Shown in pieces: positions 1 through 7,813 of a stretch of DNA of 64,000 nt. Positions within the stretch are counted from its first letter, which is position 1. Every line of letters begins with the position of its first letter. The notes beneath the pieces are model-generated. The model was not told the origin of the DNA. It saw nothing but the letters and a program-made list of their open reading frames with translations, and did not search any database. The position numbers and the translations under genes were made by a program. Origin of the DNA: Bradyrhizobium sp. WSM1417 (lineage in GTDB: Bacteria; Pseudomonadota; Alphaproteobacteria; Rhizobiales; Xanthobacteraceae); contig NZ_KI911783.1 in the NCBI RefSeq assembly GCF_000515415.1, positions 4,950,392-5,014,391 of the forward strand, in the 5' to 3' direction.

Positions 1-240
1 GACGAGATCGCCAAGGGCAATGCAGACCTGATGATGACGGATGCCTCCGAGACGCGCTACCAGCAGAAGCAGCATCAAGGCGTGCTCTGCGCAGTGCATC
101 CCGACAAGCCGTTCGACTTCTCCGAGAAGGCCTATTGGCTCCAGCGCGACGTGGCGCTGAAGGCGTTCGTCGACCAATGGCTGCACATTTCCATGCAGGA
201 CGGCAGCTACAAGAAGATCTACGCCGCCTGGTTCGACTAG
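1..240 (+). CDS. Periplasmic solute-binding protein (family 3, cyclohexadienyl dehydratase-like), C-terminal part
   Basis: Only the last 79 residues are in the window; the frame is open from base 1 to a TAG at 238-240. The tail, with DLMMTDASETRYQ followed later by LCAVHPDKPFDFSEKAYWL and a WLHISMQDGSYKKIYAAWF end, has the pattern of the C-terminal lobe of bacterial extracellular solute-binding proteins family 3. In that family, cyclohexadienyl dehydratases (PheC type) share the WLH....G.....YAAWF ending. Whether this one is an enzyme or an amino-acid-binding protein cannot be decided without the N-terminal half. It would act in the periplasm. The start lies outside the window. Confidence 0.7.
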   Translation, partial: DEIAKGNADLMMTDASETRYQQKQHQGVLCAVHPDKPFDFSEKAYWLQRDVALKAFVDQWLHISMQDGSYKKIYAAWFD

Positions 241-334
241 GACCGCGTCCTCCTGTCGCTTGTCCCGGCCAAACTTTGGACCGGCTCCGGTGTTATTGAA
301 CCCGCAACCGCCGGAGCACGACTCATACGGTGAC

Positions 335-350
335 AGTGATCTAGATCACT
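335..350. promoter_or_regulatory. Perfect 16-bp palindrome, CRP/FNR-type operator candidate
   Basis: AGTGATCTAGATCACT is a perfect palindrome 63 bp before the start of the DUF2147 gene at 413. It holds the GTGA-N6-TCAC core of CRP/FNR-superfamily sites. The position fits an upstream activator or repressor site. The link to a CRP/FNR regulator is inference. Confidence 0.45.
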
Positions 351-412
351 TTTTGCGATCGAACCGGGGCGTAAGCGTCGGTGCGGGGACCACCTGTTTC
401 AGGAGATGCGAA

Positions 413-1315
413 ATGAGGAAGCTGTTGGCCACGGCCGCATTCCTTTTGGCGAGCACCGCTGCGCAGGCGCAGTACACCTTCGACTATGGCGGGCGGACCA
501 TCCGCATCGATCCCGACCGCGGTACGGTGCAAATCCCCGGCGTCTACGACAACACCGGCCAGGGCAAGGCGAAGAAGACCAAGAACGATGCCAAGGGGGC
601 TCCCAAAGCGGACCCGCAGGCACCGCAACAAGCCAAAGCTGACCCGCAGCCGCCGGCCAATGCGGCCCCCGCACCTGTCTCGGCGCCTCCGGCGGCGGAG
701 CAGGCCCCTGCCCAAGCTCCCGTCCAAGCCCCCGTGGCCGTCGCGCCTCCTGCCCCGCCGGCGCCTCCGCCCACCACGGCCAACAACGCTCCGGCCGAAG
801 ACGCGCTTGTGCCGCCGCCTCAGCCGGCCCCGAGTGCTGCCCCGACGGCAGCCGCAGTACCGCCCGCACCACCGCCGCCGCCCGCCCCGACCGTCGCAGC
901 CGCGCCTCCGGCGCCGTCTCCGGCTCCCGTCCCGGCGCCTGCTCCCGTTCAGTCGGCTGCCGTCGCGCCGCCGGCTCCCGCAACCGCGCCCACGCGCGAC
1001 CTCAATTCGCCGCTCGGCGTCTGGCTCACCGAGGAGAAGGAAGGCAAGGTCCGGATCGAGCAATGCGGCAGCAATCTCTGCGGCTACTCGGTCGATTCGA
1101 AATCGAACCAGAATGGCGAGCAGGTCCTGATCAACATGAAGCCCGGCAAGGACCAGAACAAGGACCCAAAATGGTCCGGTCGCATCCTCGATCCGAACTC
1201 CGGCTCGACCTACGATTCAACCATCGCGCTGAAGGGCACCGATCGCCTGCGCGTGCAGGGCTGCGCCTTCGGCGGCATGTTCTGCGGCGGCCAGACCTGG
1301 ACGCGGGTGAACTGA
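413..1315 (+). CDS. Secreted DUF2147 protein with long Pro/Ala-rich linker
   Basis: The ATG at 413 is chosen because an AGGAGA ribosome site sits at 401-406 and the protein then begins with a clean signal peptide (MRKLLATAAFLLASTAAQAQ). An upstream in-frame start at 260 would put unrelated residues ahead of it. After the signal comes a short domain (YTFDYGGRTIRIDPDRG), then about 150 residues of Pro/Ala low-complexity sequence, then a C-terminal DUF2147-type domain (LGVWLTEEKEGKVRIEQCGSNLCGY through GGQTWTR) with paired cysteines. DUF2147 proteins are exported and of unclear function. A strong hairpin terminator follows at 1342. The linker suggests that the C-terminal domain is held away from the membrane or wall; this is inference. 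Confidence 0.85.
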   Translation: MRKLLATAAFLLASTAAQAQYTFDYGGRTIRIDPDRGTVQIPGVYDNTGQGKAKKTKNDAKGAPKADPQAPQQAKADPQPPANAAPAPVSAPPAAEQAPAQAPVQAPVAVAPPAPPAPPPTTANNAPAEDALVPPPQPAPSAAPTAAAVPPAPPPPPAPTVAAAPPAPSPAPVPAPAPVQSAAVAPPAPATAPTRDLNSPLGVWLTEEKEGKVRIEQCGSNLCGYSVDSKSNQNGEQVLINMKPGKDQNKDPKWSGRILDPNSGSTYDSTIALKGTDRLRVQGCAFGGMFCGGQTWTRVN

Positions 1316-1341
1316 CTTCGGGGCGACACTCTGACCGAGAC

Positions 1342-1367
1342 AAAGGGCCCGCAATGCGGGCCCTTTT
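1342..1367 (+). terminator. Rho-independent terminator after the DUF2147 gene
   Basis: An 11-bp perfect GC-rich stem (AAAGGGCCCGC / GCGGGCCCTTT) with a 3-nt loop and a short T run, 26 bp after the stop at 1315. Confidence 0.85.
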
Positions 1368-1494
1368 GCTTTTGCCGCCAAATCGATTGCGACGTGCGCG
1401 ACATCACAGAGCCCGTCGCGCGCGTGACAGCCCTCACATCGCCGGTTCCGACGCCGTGACACGATGCCCGCATGATCAACCCCAGGGGCGTGTC

Positions 1495-1845
1495 ATGAAC
1501 GGATTTCGCAAGGCTCTCTTCGCCACCATCATTGTCATCGCGTTGCCGGCCGCGCAGGCCAGCGCCAGCACTTTTGACGGCGCATGGAATGTCCGTATCT
1601 CGTCGTCGAGCGAGACCTGCGGTAACGGCTCGACCGTCGCGATCGGCATCAACAACGGTCAGATCGCCTCGAGCAGCGCCATGGTGACGGCGTCAGGCCG
1701 CGTCGCGGACGCGGGCAGCATCAACGTCACCTTGAGCACCGGAATCAAACGCGCCGTCGGCTTCGGCCGGCTCAGCGGCACTTCGGGCTCCGGCACCTGG
1801 CGCGGCAGCATGTGCACGGGCACCTGGACGGCGGAGCGGATGTAG
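1495..1845 (+). CDS. Small secreted protein of unknown function
   Basis: A 116-residue protein starting at ATG 1495. It has a signal peptide (MNGFRKALFATIIVIALPAAQASA, likely cut after ASA), then a Ser/Gly/Thr-rich domain beginning FDGAWNVRISSSSETCGNG and ending SGTWRGSMCTGTWTAERM. The FDGxW opening and the GxxSGTWRG repeat resemble short exported proteins frequent in Bradyrhizobium, built around one Cys pair and a small beta-barrel-like fold; the fold is inference. It stands alone between the terminator at 1342 and the convergent cupin gene. No function can be assigned. Confidence 0.75.
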   Translation: MNGFRKALFATIIVIALPAAQASASTFDGAWNVRISSSSETCGNGSTVAIGINNGQIASSSAMVTASGRVADAGSINVTLSTGIKRAVGFGRLSGTSGSGTWRGSMCTGTWTAERM

Positions 1846-1907
1846 GGTGCTGTGTCCCGGACGAACAGCGACGCAAAGCGTCGCTGCGCAAAGCCGGGTC
1901 ACGCAAA

Positions 1908-2312
1908 TTAGCCGACCGCCGCGCCGTACTCCGCGTCGGTCACCGGCTCCAACCAGGTCGAGAACACGCCGTCGAGCGCTTCCTGCATCGCGATGTGGGT
2001 CATGCCGTTGGTTGGCGACCCGCCGTGCCAGTGCAGCTCGCCCGGCGGAATCCAGACGGTGTCGCCGGGGCGGATCTCCCTGACAGGGCCGCCCTTGGAC
2101 TGGACCCGGCCAACCCCCGAAATCACATAGAGCGTCTGCCCGAGCGGATGGTGATGCCAGTTGGTGCGCGCGCCCGGCTCGAACGAGACGCGCGAGCAGT
2201 TCAGCCGCGCCGGCGCGGGCGCCATGATGACGGGGTCCTGCCACACGGTGCCGGTGAAGTGTTCCCCGGGCGCACGGCGTGTCGGCCGCGTGCCTGCTAC
2301 AGTGATCTCCAT
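1908..2312 (-). CDS. Cupin-domain protein
   Basis: A 134-residue single-domain cupin. Metal-ligand motif 1 is visible as HHHPLGQTLYVISG and motif 2 as PGDTVWIPPGELHWHGG, so a bound divalent metal in the beta-barrel is expected. These small cupins (also called cupin_2) include enzymes, sugar or oxalate-related proteins and carboxymuconolactone-associated proteins; the exact substrate cannot be read from the sequence. The next gene on the same strand upstream is an RraA-like protein ending at 2338, 25 bp before this start, so the two probably form one transcript. Confidence 0.85.
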   Translation of the reverse strand: MEITVAGTRPTRRAPGEHFTGTVWQDPVIMAPAPARLNCSRVSFEPGARTNWHHHPLGQTLYVISGVGRVQSKGGPVREIRPGDTVWIPPGELHWHGGSPTNGMTHIAMQEALDGVFSTWLEPVTDAEYGAAVG

Positions 2313-2337
2313 TGGATTTACCTCGTTTCCTTCCCGA

Positions 2338-3036
2338 TTACTTCTTGCTTGCGGCGTAGCGCGCCTTGGTCTCGGCGTTCATGGGATAGAGGCCCGGGAG
2401 CACCGCGCCGTTGTTCACCTCGTTGACGATCCAGGCTTCCATCCGCTCCTGCTCAACGCCCTCATTGAGCACGTGTTCGAGCATCGCCTGCGGGATCAGC
2501 ACGCAGCCGTCCTGGTCGGCGACCACGATGTCGTTCGGGAACACCGCAACGCCGCCGCAGCCGATCGGCTCGCCCCAGCCGACGAAGGTCAGACCGGCAA
2601 CCGACGGCGGCGCGGCATAGCCGTCGCACCAGACCGGCAGGTTGGTGCCGAGCACGCCCTCGACGTCGCGCACGACACCGTCGGTGACGAGTGCGGTGAC
2701 GCCGCGCTTCATCATGCGCGCGCACAGGATGTCGCCGAAGATGCCGGCGTCGGTGATGCCCATGGCGTCGACCACGGCGATGCAGCCCTCCGGCATCGCC
2801 TCGATCGCGGTGCGGGTCGAGATCGGCGACGACCAGGATTCCGGCGTCGCCAGATCCTCGCGCGCCGGCACGAAGCGCAGCGTGAAGGCCGGTCCCACCA
2901 GGCGCGGCAGACCCGGGCGCAGCGGACGCGCGCCGCGCATCCAGATGTTGCGCAGGCCCTTCTTCAGCAGGACCGTGGTGATGGTGGCAGTGGTGATGCC
3001 GGCGAGGGTCTTGCGGGCTTCGGGGGACAGCGACAT
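2338..3036 (-). CDS. RraA-family protein (RraA / 4-hydroxy-4-methyl-2-oxoglutarate aldolase-like)
   Basis: The start at 3036 (MSLSPEARKTLAGITTATITTVLLKKG) is preferred over a 29-residue longer form that lacks family similarity. The protein is 232 residues. It shows the RraA fold signature: GxxTVLLK near the N-terminus, GxAFTLRFVP, the central GDILCARMMKRGVTALVTDGVVRD segment (G-D...R..G.V.DG..RD, which binds metal and substrate in the aldolases), and PNDIVVADQDGCVLIP. Members range from regulators of RNase E to class II pyruvate aldolases. The extended C-terminus and the catabolic neighbour make an aldolase/decarboxylase role likelier than RNase E control; this is inference. Confidence 0.85.
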   Translation of the reverse strand: MSLSPEARKTLAGITTATITTVLLKKGLRNIWMRGARPLRPGLPRLVGPAFTLRFVPAREDLATPESWSSPISTRTAIEAMPEGCIAVVDAMGITDAGIFGDILCARMMKRGVTALVTDGVVRDVEGVLGTNLPVWCDGYAAPPSVAGLTFVGWGEPIGCGGVAVFPNDIVVADQDGCVLIPQAMLEHVLNEGVEQERMEAWIVNEVNNGAVLPGLYPMNAETKARYAASKK

Positions 3037-3283
3037 GGAAACAGACGAGCTCCGGATGGGCGGGAAAGAACGCGCGCATCTTGCGGGGTGCGAGCCTTGC
3101 GTCAAGGGCCAACAAGCTACCAATCATGCAGGGCCGCAGCGCAGTTATGCGTCGCGATAACAAGGCTTTATCGCCTCCCCCTGCATTAATTTATTGGACT
3201 TGCGGGCGCATTTACGCGAAGCAGGAATAAGCGGAGCTCAAGGCCGAGCCCGCATATCTCCAGAAGCCCGATTTCGACAGCCC

Positions 3284-4015
3284 ATGTCCGCGACGCTTCC
3301 CCCGCCCCGCCTTCTGCCCAGTGGCGACAGCGCCGTCACGGTCGAGTTCAGCCGTACCATCGACGACGACGCCAACCAGCGCGTGCTGGCGCTCGACAAG
3401 GCGCTCGCAGCAAGCCCGATCGATGCCATCACCGAGTCCGTGCCGACTTATCGCTCGCTGCTGGTGCATTACGATCCCGGCAAGATCGGCTTCGACGCCC
3501 TTGGCGAAAAGCTGCTCGCGCTCGCCAGCCAGCCGCTGCCGCCAGCCACTAAGGCGCGCCGCTGGCGCATTCCCGTCGCCTATGGCGGCGAGCACGGCAT
3601 CGACCTCGAGGACGTCGCGAAGGCGCTGAACACCACGCCCGACGACATCGTCGCGCGCCACGTCGCCGGCGACTACAAGGTCGCCATGATCGGCTTCACG
3701 CCGGGCTGGTCCTATCTCAGCGGGCTCGACAAATCCCTGCAGATGTCGCGGCGGCAGAATCCGAGGCTGCTGACGCCTGCCGGCACGATCTCGATCGGCG
3801 GCATCCAGGCCGGAATCCAGTGCCTGGCAGCACCGAGCGGCTGGCACCTGCTCGGCCGCACGCCAGTGCGGACCTATCAACTCCACCGCAATCCGACCTT
3901 CCTCACCGAACCCGGCGATCGCGTGACGTTTTTCGCCATCGACCATAAGACGTTCGAGGAACAGGACCGCGCCGCCGAAGCCGGCGAGATCATTGCCGAG
4001 CAGGTGGTCGCATGA
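3284..4015 (+). CDS. pxpB: 5-oxoprolinase subunit B (KipI family)
   Basis: Begins at ATG 3284 (MSATLPPPRLLPSGDSAVTVEF), which matches the KipI N-terminus; the longer frame to 3194 adds an unrelated extension. The family core is clear: LLPSGDSAVTVEF, YRSLLVHYDP, IPVAYGG..GIDLEDVA, and IGFTPGWSYLSGLD followed by PAGTISIGGIQAGI. PxpB works with PxpA and PxpC to hydrolyse 5-oxoproline to glutamate using ATP in the cytoplasm. Its last four bases overlap the start of pxpC (ATGA), so the two are translationally coupled. The length of 243 residues is normal. Confidence 0.93.
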   Translation: MSATLPPPRLLPSGDSAVTVEFSRTIDDDANQRVLALDKALAASPIDAITESVPTYRSLLVHYDPGKIGFDALGEKLLALASQPLPPATKARRWRIPVAYGGEHGIDLEDVAKALNTTPDDIVARHVAGDYKVAMIGFTPGWSYLSGLDKSLQMSRRQNPRLLTPAGTISIGGIQAGIQCLAAPSGWHLLGRTPVRTYQLHRNPTFLTEPGDRVTFFAIDHKTFEEQDRAAEAGEIIAEQVVA

Positions 4016-5049
4016 GCCGGCTCGTGATCGCCAGCATCGGGCCTGCAAGCTCGGTCCAGGACGGCGGACGCCATGGAGCGCAGCGCTATGGCCTGACGGT
4101 CAGCGGCGCGATGGACCGCCTGTCGCTTGCCGCAGCGAACACGCTTGTCGGCAACGAGCCGTTCGCAGCCGCTGCCGAGGTCGGCCCGTTCGGCGCCGCG
4201 TTCACCGCGCGCGACGGTGCCGTGCGCGTCGCGGTTTCAGGCGCGCCACGCAATGCGGACGTCGCGGGAAGTCCGGTCGCCATGGACACATCGGTGACGC
4301 TGAAGGACGGCGAGACGCTGACGCTGGGCTTTGCTCGCAGCGGCGCGTTCACTTATCTGGCGATCGAAGGCGGGATCAAGGGCGAGCCGGTATTCGGCAG
4401 TCTCGCGGTCAACGCCCGTGCCGGTCTCGGCAGTCCCTACCCGCGCCCGCTGCAGGCCGGCGACGAATTCACCGTCGATGCCGCAAGCGGTGCACCAGAA
4501 CTGCGCATCGAATTGCCGAAGCCGTCGAGCGGCCCGATCCGCGTCCTGCTCGGACCGCAGGACGACGAGTTCGACGACGCCAACAAGGCCCTGTTCCTCG
4601 ACAGCGAGTGGAAGATCTCGGCGACCTCCGACCGCATGGGCTACCGGCTCGAGGGCCCTGCGATCAAGCATCTGCACGGCCACAACATCGTCTCCGACGG
4701 CACGGTCAACGGCAGCATCCAGGTGCCCGGCAACGGCGCGCCGATCGCGCTGATGATGGACCGCGGCACCTCCGGCGGCTATCCGAAGATCGCGACCGTG
4801 ATCACGGCCGATGTCGGCCGTCTCGCGCAGACCTCGGCAGGAACGGCGTTCCGCTTCAAGGCGGTCAGCATGGCCGAGGCGCAGGATGAGGCAAGGAAAT
4901 TTGCGCAGCTGATCCGTAACCTGCCCGATCGCCTGCGCTCCGCCGACACCGTCGCGCTCAACATCGAAGCGCTCAGCGATGCCAATGTCGCGGGCTATGC
5001 TGTCAGTGCCGTCGATGCCGGGACCTGGCAGGTTGCAGCCGAGCCGTAA
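4012..5049 (+). CDS. pxpC: 5-oxoprolinase subunit C (KipA/biotin-dependent carboxyltransferase family)
   Basis: 345 residues, starting in the ATGA overlap with pxpB. Family features: [36 protein letters not shown] at the start, [14 protein letters not shown] in the middle, and [11 protein letters not shown] and [12 protein letters not shown] in the second half, followed by [18 protein letters not shown]. It forms the cytoplasmic 5-oxoprolinase complex with PxpB and PxpA. KipA-like proteins also resemble the carboxyltransferase half of urea carboxylase, but the adjacent pxpB and pxpA make oxoprolinase the better call. Confidence 0.93.
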   Translation: MSRLVIASIGPASSVQDGGRHGAQRYGLTVSGAMDRLSLAAANTLVGNEPFAAAAEVGPFGAAFTARDGAVRVAVSGAPRNADVAGSPVAMDTSVTLKDGETLTLGFARSGAFTYLAIEGGIKGEPVFGSLAVNARAGLGSPYPRPLQAGDEFTVDAASGAPELRIELPKPSSGPIRVLLGPQDDEFDDANKALFLDSEWKISATSDRMGYRLEGPAIKHLHGHNIVSDGTVNGSIQVPGNGAPIALMMDRGTSGGYPKIATVITADVGRLAQTSAGTAFRFKAVSMAEAQDEARKFAQLIRNLPDRLRSADTVALNIEALSDANVAGYAVSAVDAGTWQVAAEP

Positions 5050-5081
5050 ACGACAAGACGACCAGAGACGGAGAGCACCCC

Positions 5082-5852
5082 ATGAAGACGATCGATCTCA
5101 ATTGCGATCTCGGCGAAGGTTTTGGCGCGTGGGAGATGGGCAACGACGCCGCCATGATCGAGCTGGCGAGCTCGGTCAACGTCGCCTGCGGCTTCCATGC
5201 CGGCGACCCGGATATCATGCGCCGGACGGTCGAGCTGGCGAAAGCGCGCGGCGTCTCGGTCGGCGCGCATCCTGGCTATCGCGACCTGCACGGCTTCGGT
5301 CGCCATCCGATCGCAGGCCTGAAAGCCTCCGAGATCGAGAACCTCGTCGCCTACCAGATCGGTGCCCTGCAGGCGATCGCGACCGCGGCGGGCCACAAGG
5401 TCACGCATGTGAAGGCGCATGGCGCCCTCTCCAACGTCGCCTGCGAGGACGACATGACGGCGAAGGCGATCGCCGCCGGCATCAAGGCGGTCGACCCCAG
5501 CCTGATCTTCGTCGTGCTCGCCAATTCGAAGCTGGTGAAGGCCGGCGAAGCCGCCAATCTGCCGATGGTGCATGAGGTGTTCGCCGACCGCGCCTATGAG
5601 GATGACGGCAATCTCGTCTCGCGCAAGAAGCCGGGTGCGGTGCTGCATGACGCCAAGGCCATCGCCGACCGCGTGGTGCGCATGGTGCAGGACGGCGCGG
5701 TGGTCTCGGTCATGGGCAAGGTCATCAAGATGCGCACCGACACGGTCTGCATCCATGGCGATACGCCGGGCGCCGTCGACATCGCGCGCGGCCTGCGGCA
5801 GGCTTTGAAGGACGCAGGGATCGAGGTCGCGCCGTTCAAGCGCGGGGCGTGA
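5082..5852 (+). CDS. pxpA: 5-oxoprolinase subunit A (LamB/YcsF family)
   Basis: 256 residues. Opens with [22 protein letters not shown], the signature of the LamB/YcsF family, followed by [14 protein letters not shown], the [14 protein letters not shown] motif and [10 protein letters not shown]. These conserved Asp and His residues line the active site of the metal-independent PxpA subunit. It completes the pxpBCA set, which recycles the glutamate cyclisation product 5-oxoproline. The gene lies 32 bp after pxpC with a GGAGAG ribosome site in the gap. It ends directly against the stop of a convergent small gene at 5853. Confidence 0.95.
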   Translation: MKTIDLNCDLGEGFGAWEMGNDAAMIELASSVNVACGFHAGDPDIMRRTVELAKARGVSVGAHPGYRDLHGFGRHPIAGLKASEIENLVAYQIGALQAIATAAGHKVTHVKAHGALSNVACEDDMTAKAIAAGIKAVDPSLIFVVLANSKLVKAGEAANLPMVHEVFADRAYEDDGNLVSRKKPGAVLHDAKAIADRVVRMVQDGAVVSVMGKVIKMRTDTVCIHGDTPGAVDIARGLRQALKDAGIEVAPFKRGA

Positions 5853-6005
5853 TCAGAACGGGTGCACCGACAACGTGCCGAACACAATGGCGGCGATGAC
5901 CGCGAAGGCGCTGTACATCGCGGCATGATGCACGCTCGCAGCGGTCCGCCGCGAGAGCGAGCGCGCGTAGAAGTGCAGCCTGGCTTCCGCCGATAGTTCG
6001 CGCAT
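5853..6005 (-). CDS. Small single-pass membrane protein, unknown function
   Basis: A 50-residue protein (MRELSAEARLHFYARSLSRR then a hydrophobic C-terminal half, MYSAFAVIAAIVFGTLSVHPF). The ATG at 6005 is preceded by GGAG at a proper distance; a longer in-frame start at 6119 has no such support. The basic N-terminal half and one transmembrane segment suggest an inner-membrane micro-protein with its N-terminus in the cytoplasm. It is convergent with pxpA. I do not recognise the family. Confidence 0.6.
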   Translation of the reverse strand: MRELSAEARLHFYARSLSRRTAASVHHAAMYSAFAVIAAIVFGTLSVHPF

Positions 6006-6160
6006 GGTCGATCTCCAACGCCCCATTTGCGGATTATGAGGGATCAACCGGGGTGGCGGGCAAGAGTCCCGCCAAAATAGCGATGCGGGTTCTCTCAAAA
6101 CCCCGCGCCGCAGGAGCAAATTCTCTCCGCCCGCGGGTTCCGAGAATCTTATTCGTTCAA

Positions 6161-6188
6161 ATCCGAGCCAGTTGGAACCGGCTCGGAT
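6161..6188 (-). terminator. Hairpin downstream of the reductase operon
   Basis: A 9-bp perfect inverted repeat (ATCCGAGCC / GGCTCGGAT) with a 10-nt loop, 17 bp past the stop of the flavoprotein gene on the minus strand. The T run after it is weak, so termination by this hairpin is a moderate inference. Confidence 0.45.
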
Positions 6189-6205
6189 GACCCCTAGGAC
6201 GACAG

Positions 6206-7813
6206 CTAGTAGACGTCAGCCTGGAAGCGGCCGGTCTTCTTGAGCTCGGCGACAAAACTGACGGCTTCGTCGGTCGAGCGCGCCCCGAACTGGGCGACGA
6301 TATCGACCAATGCGCGCTCGACGTCCTTGGCCATGCGCTTGGCATCGCCGCAGATGTAGAGATGCGCCCCCTCGGCGAGCCACGTCCACAGCTCGCGGCC
6401 GACCTCGCGCATGCGGTCCTGCACATAGAACTTCTTCTCGCCGTCGCGCGACCAGGCCAGCGACATGCGCGTGAGCAGGCCCGAGGTCTTCATCGCGTTG
6501 AGCTCCTCTTGGTAGAAGAAGTCGCAATCGCTGCGCTGATGGCCGAAGAACAGCCAGTTCTTGCCGGGCGCACCCGTCGCCTTGCGGTCGAACAGAAAGG
6601 CGCGGAACGGCGCAATGCCGGTGCCGGGGCCGATCATGATGATCGGCGTCTTCGGATCCTGCGGCAGGCCGAAATTGTGCGCCTTCTGCACATAGACCTT
6701 GAGCTTCTCGCCCTCCGCGATGCGCTCGCCAAGGAAGGTCGAGGCGACGCCGATGCGCTTACGCTTGCCGATCACGTAGCGCACGGAATCCACTGTCAGC
6801 GACAACTTTCCAGGCGTCGCATTGTGCGAGGACGAGATCGAATAGAGCCGCGGCTGCAGCGGCTCGAGCGCCTCCACGAAGGCTTCGGGATGCGGCCGCG
6901 TGCCTGAAAACTTCTGCAGCGCCGCCATGACGTCGAGCGTGGCGGCATCGCCATCGGGATCTTCGCCCTGCGCCAGTGCCCGCGCCCTCTCGCGCTGCGC
7001 GCCGCCGGTGATGAACGAGAGCAGCTCGAACAACGTGTCGGGCGCCGGCGACAGCGAGACGTCGTCGATCAGCACCTCGCGCAGCGTCTTGCCGTTGACC
7101 TTGGTGGTGTGGGACGCGCCAAGCAAGGCGATGACCTGGTCGACGAGACCGAGCTCGTTGCGCGCGAACACGCCAAAACTGTCACCGACGACATAGTCGA
7201 GCTTACTCTCGGACAGATCGAACTCGACGTGATAGGTTTCCTTCTCCGACTTTCCCTTGTTGAGAAGACGGCGCGACAGGAAGGTCGCCGCAACAGGGTT
7301 GTCGCGCGAGCGGCCGGGCTCGGCGATAGTCACGGTCACGGCGGGGGCCGCGACCGTGTCTTGCTTGTCAGCCGGCTTTGCCGCCGGCGCCTTGTCCAGC
7401 TCTTCGTGCAGCGACTTCAGCATCCGCGCGGTTTCCTTGCCGCCGGGGACACAAAGGTTGAGCCGCGCTTCACTGCGGCTCGCGATCGCCTCCGAATAGT
7501 CGTGGCAATTGTAGCCGCACTGCCCGCAATCCTGCTGCGCCATCGCCGCCATCATCTTGCGCCGCACGGGGCGCCCTTCGGCGAGCTTCATCCGATCGGC
7601 GATCGGCATGGTCTGGTCGTGCCATGGCGCTTCACCGTCGTCGCCGTCACCGGCTTGCATGACAGCGGCGCCCTGCTCGGCCGACAGCGGCGCGGCTGCC
7701 TCAGGCGACAGCAGCCCGGCAAAAAAGCCGTTCAGCCAGGAGCGTTGCGCGTCGGAGAACGGGGCGCTGGTGGGAATGATGTCGAGTTTGGGTGGAGGGC
7801 TGATCTGGTTCAT
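6206..7813 (-). CDS. Flavoprotein reductase with Fe-S motif (sulfite reductase alpha-like), electron donor to the adjacent hemoprotein
   Basis: 535 residues. A four-cysteine cluster motif, C96-x2-C-x3-C-x17-C121 (DCGQCGYNCHDYSEAI ... LNLCVPGG), marks a 4Fe-4S domain near the N-terminus. Residues about 155-370 form the FAD domain of the cytochrome P450 reductase/CysJ family (EPLQPRLYSISSSHN; GVASTFLGERIAEG). The end is the NADPH-binding domain (IMIGPGTGIAPFRAFL, WLFFGHQRSDCDFFYQEEL, YICGDAKRMAKDVERAL). There is no flavodoxin-like FMN domain, so this is not a standard CysJ: electrons seem to pass from NADPH to FAD to Fe-S. It overlaps the upstream hemoprotein gene by 4 bp (ATGA), so the two are co-translated. 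Confidence 0.85.
   Translation of the reverse strand: MNQISPPPKLDIIPTSAPFSDAQRSWLNGFFAGLLSPEAAAPLSAEQGAAVMQAGDGDDGEAPWHDQTMPIADRMKLAEGRPVRRKMMAAMAQQDCGQCGYNCHDYSEAIASRSEARLNLCVPGGKETARMLKSLHEELDKAPAAKPADKQDTVAAPAVTVTIAEPGRSRDNPVAATFLSRRLLNKGKSEKETYHVEFDLSESKLDYVVGDSFGVFARNELGLVDQVIALLGASHTTKVNGKTLREVLIDDVSLSPAPDTLFELLSFITGGAQRERARALAQGEDPDGDAATLDVMAALQKFSGTRPHPEAFVEALEPLQPRLYSISSSHNATPGKLSLTVDSVRYVIGKRKRIGVASTFLGERIAEGEKLKVYVQKAHNFGLPQDPKTPIIMIGPGTGIAPFRAFLFDRKATGAPGKNWLFFGHQRSDCDFFYQEELNAMKTSGLLTRMSLAWSRDGEKKFYVQDRMREVGRELWTWLAEGAHLYICGDAKRMAKDVERALVDIVAQFGARSTDEAVSFVAELKKTGRFQADVY

Noticed and set aside
341..1063. Long minus-strand frames across the DUF2147 gene
   Set aside because: Arg/Gly-rich translations that mirror the Pro/Ala-rich plus strand; an artefact of GC-rich repeats.
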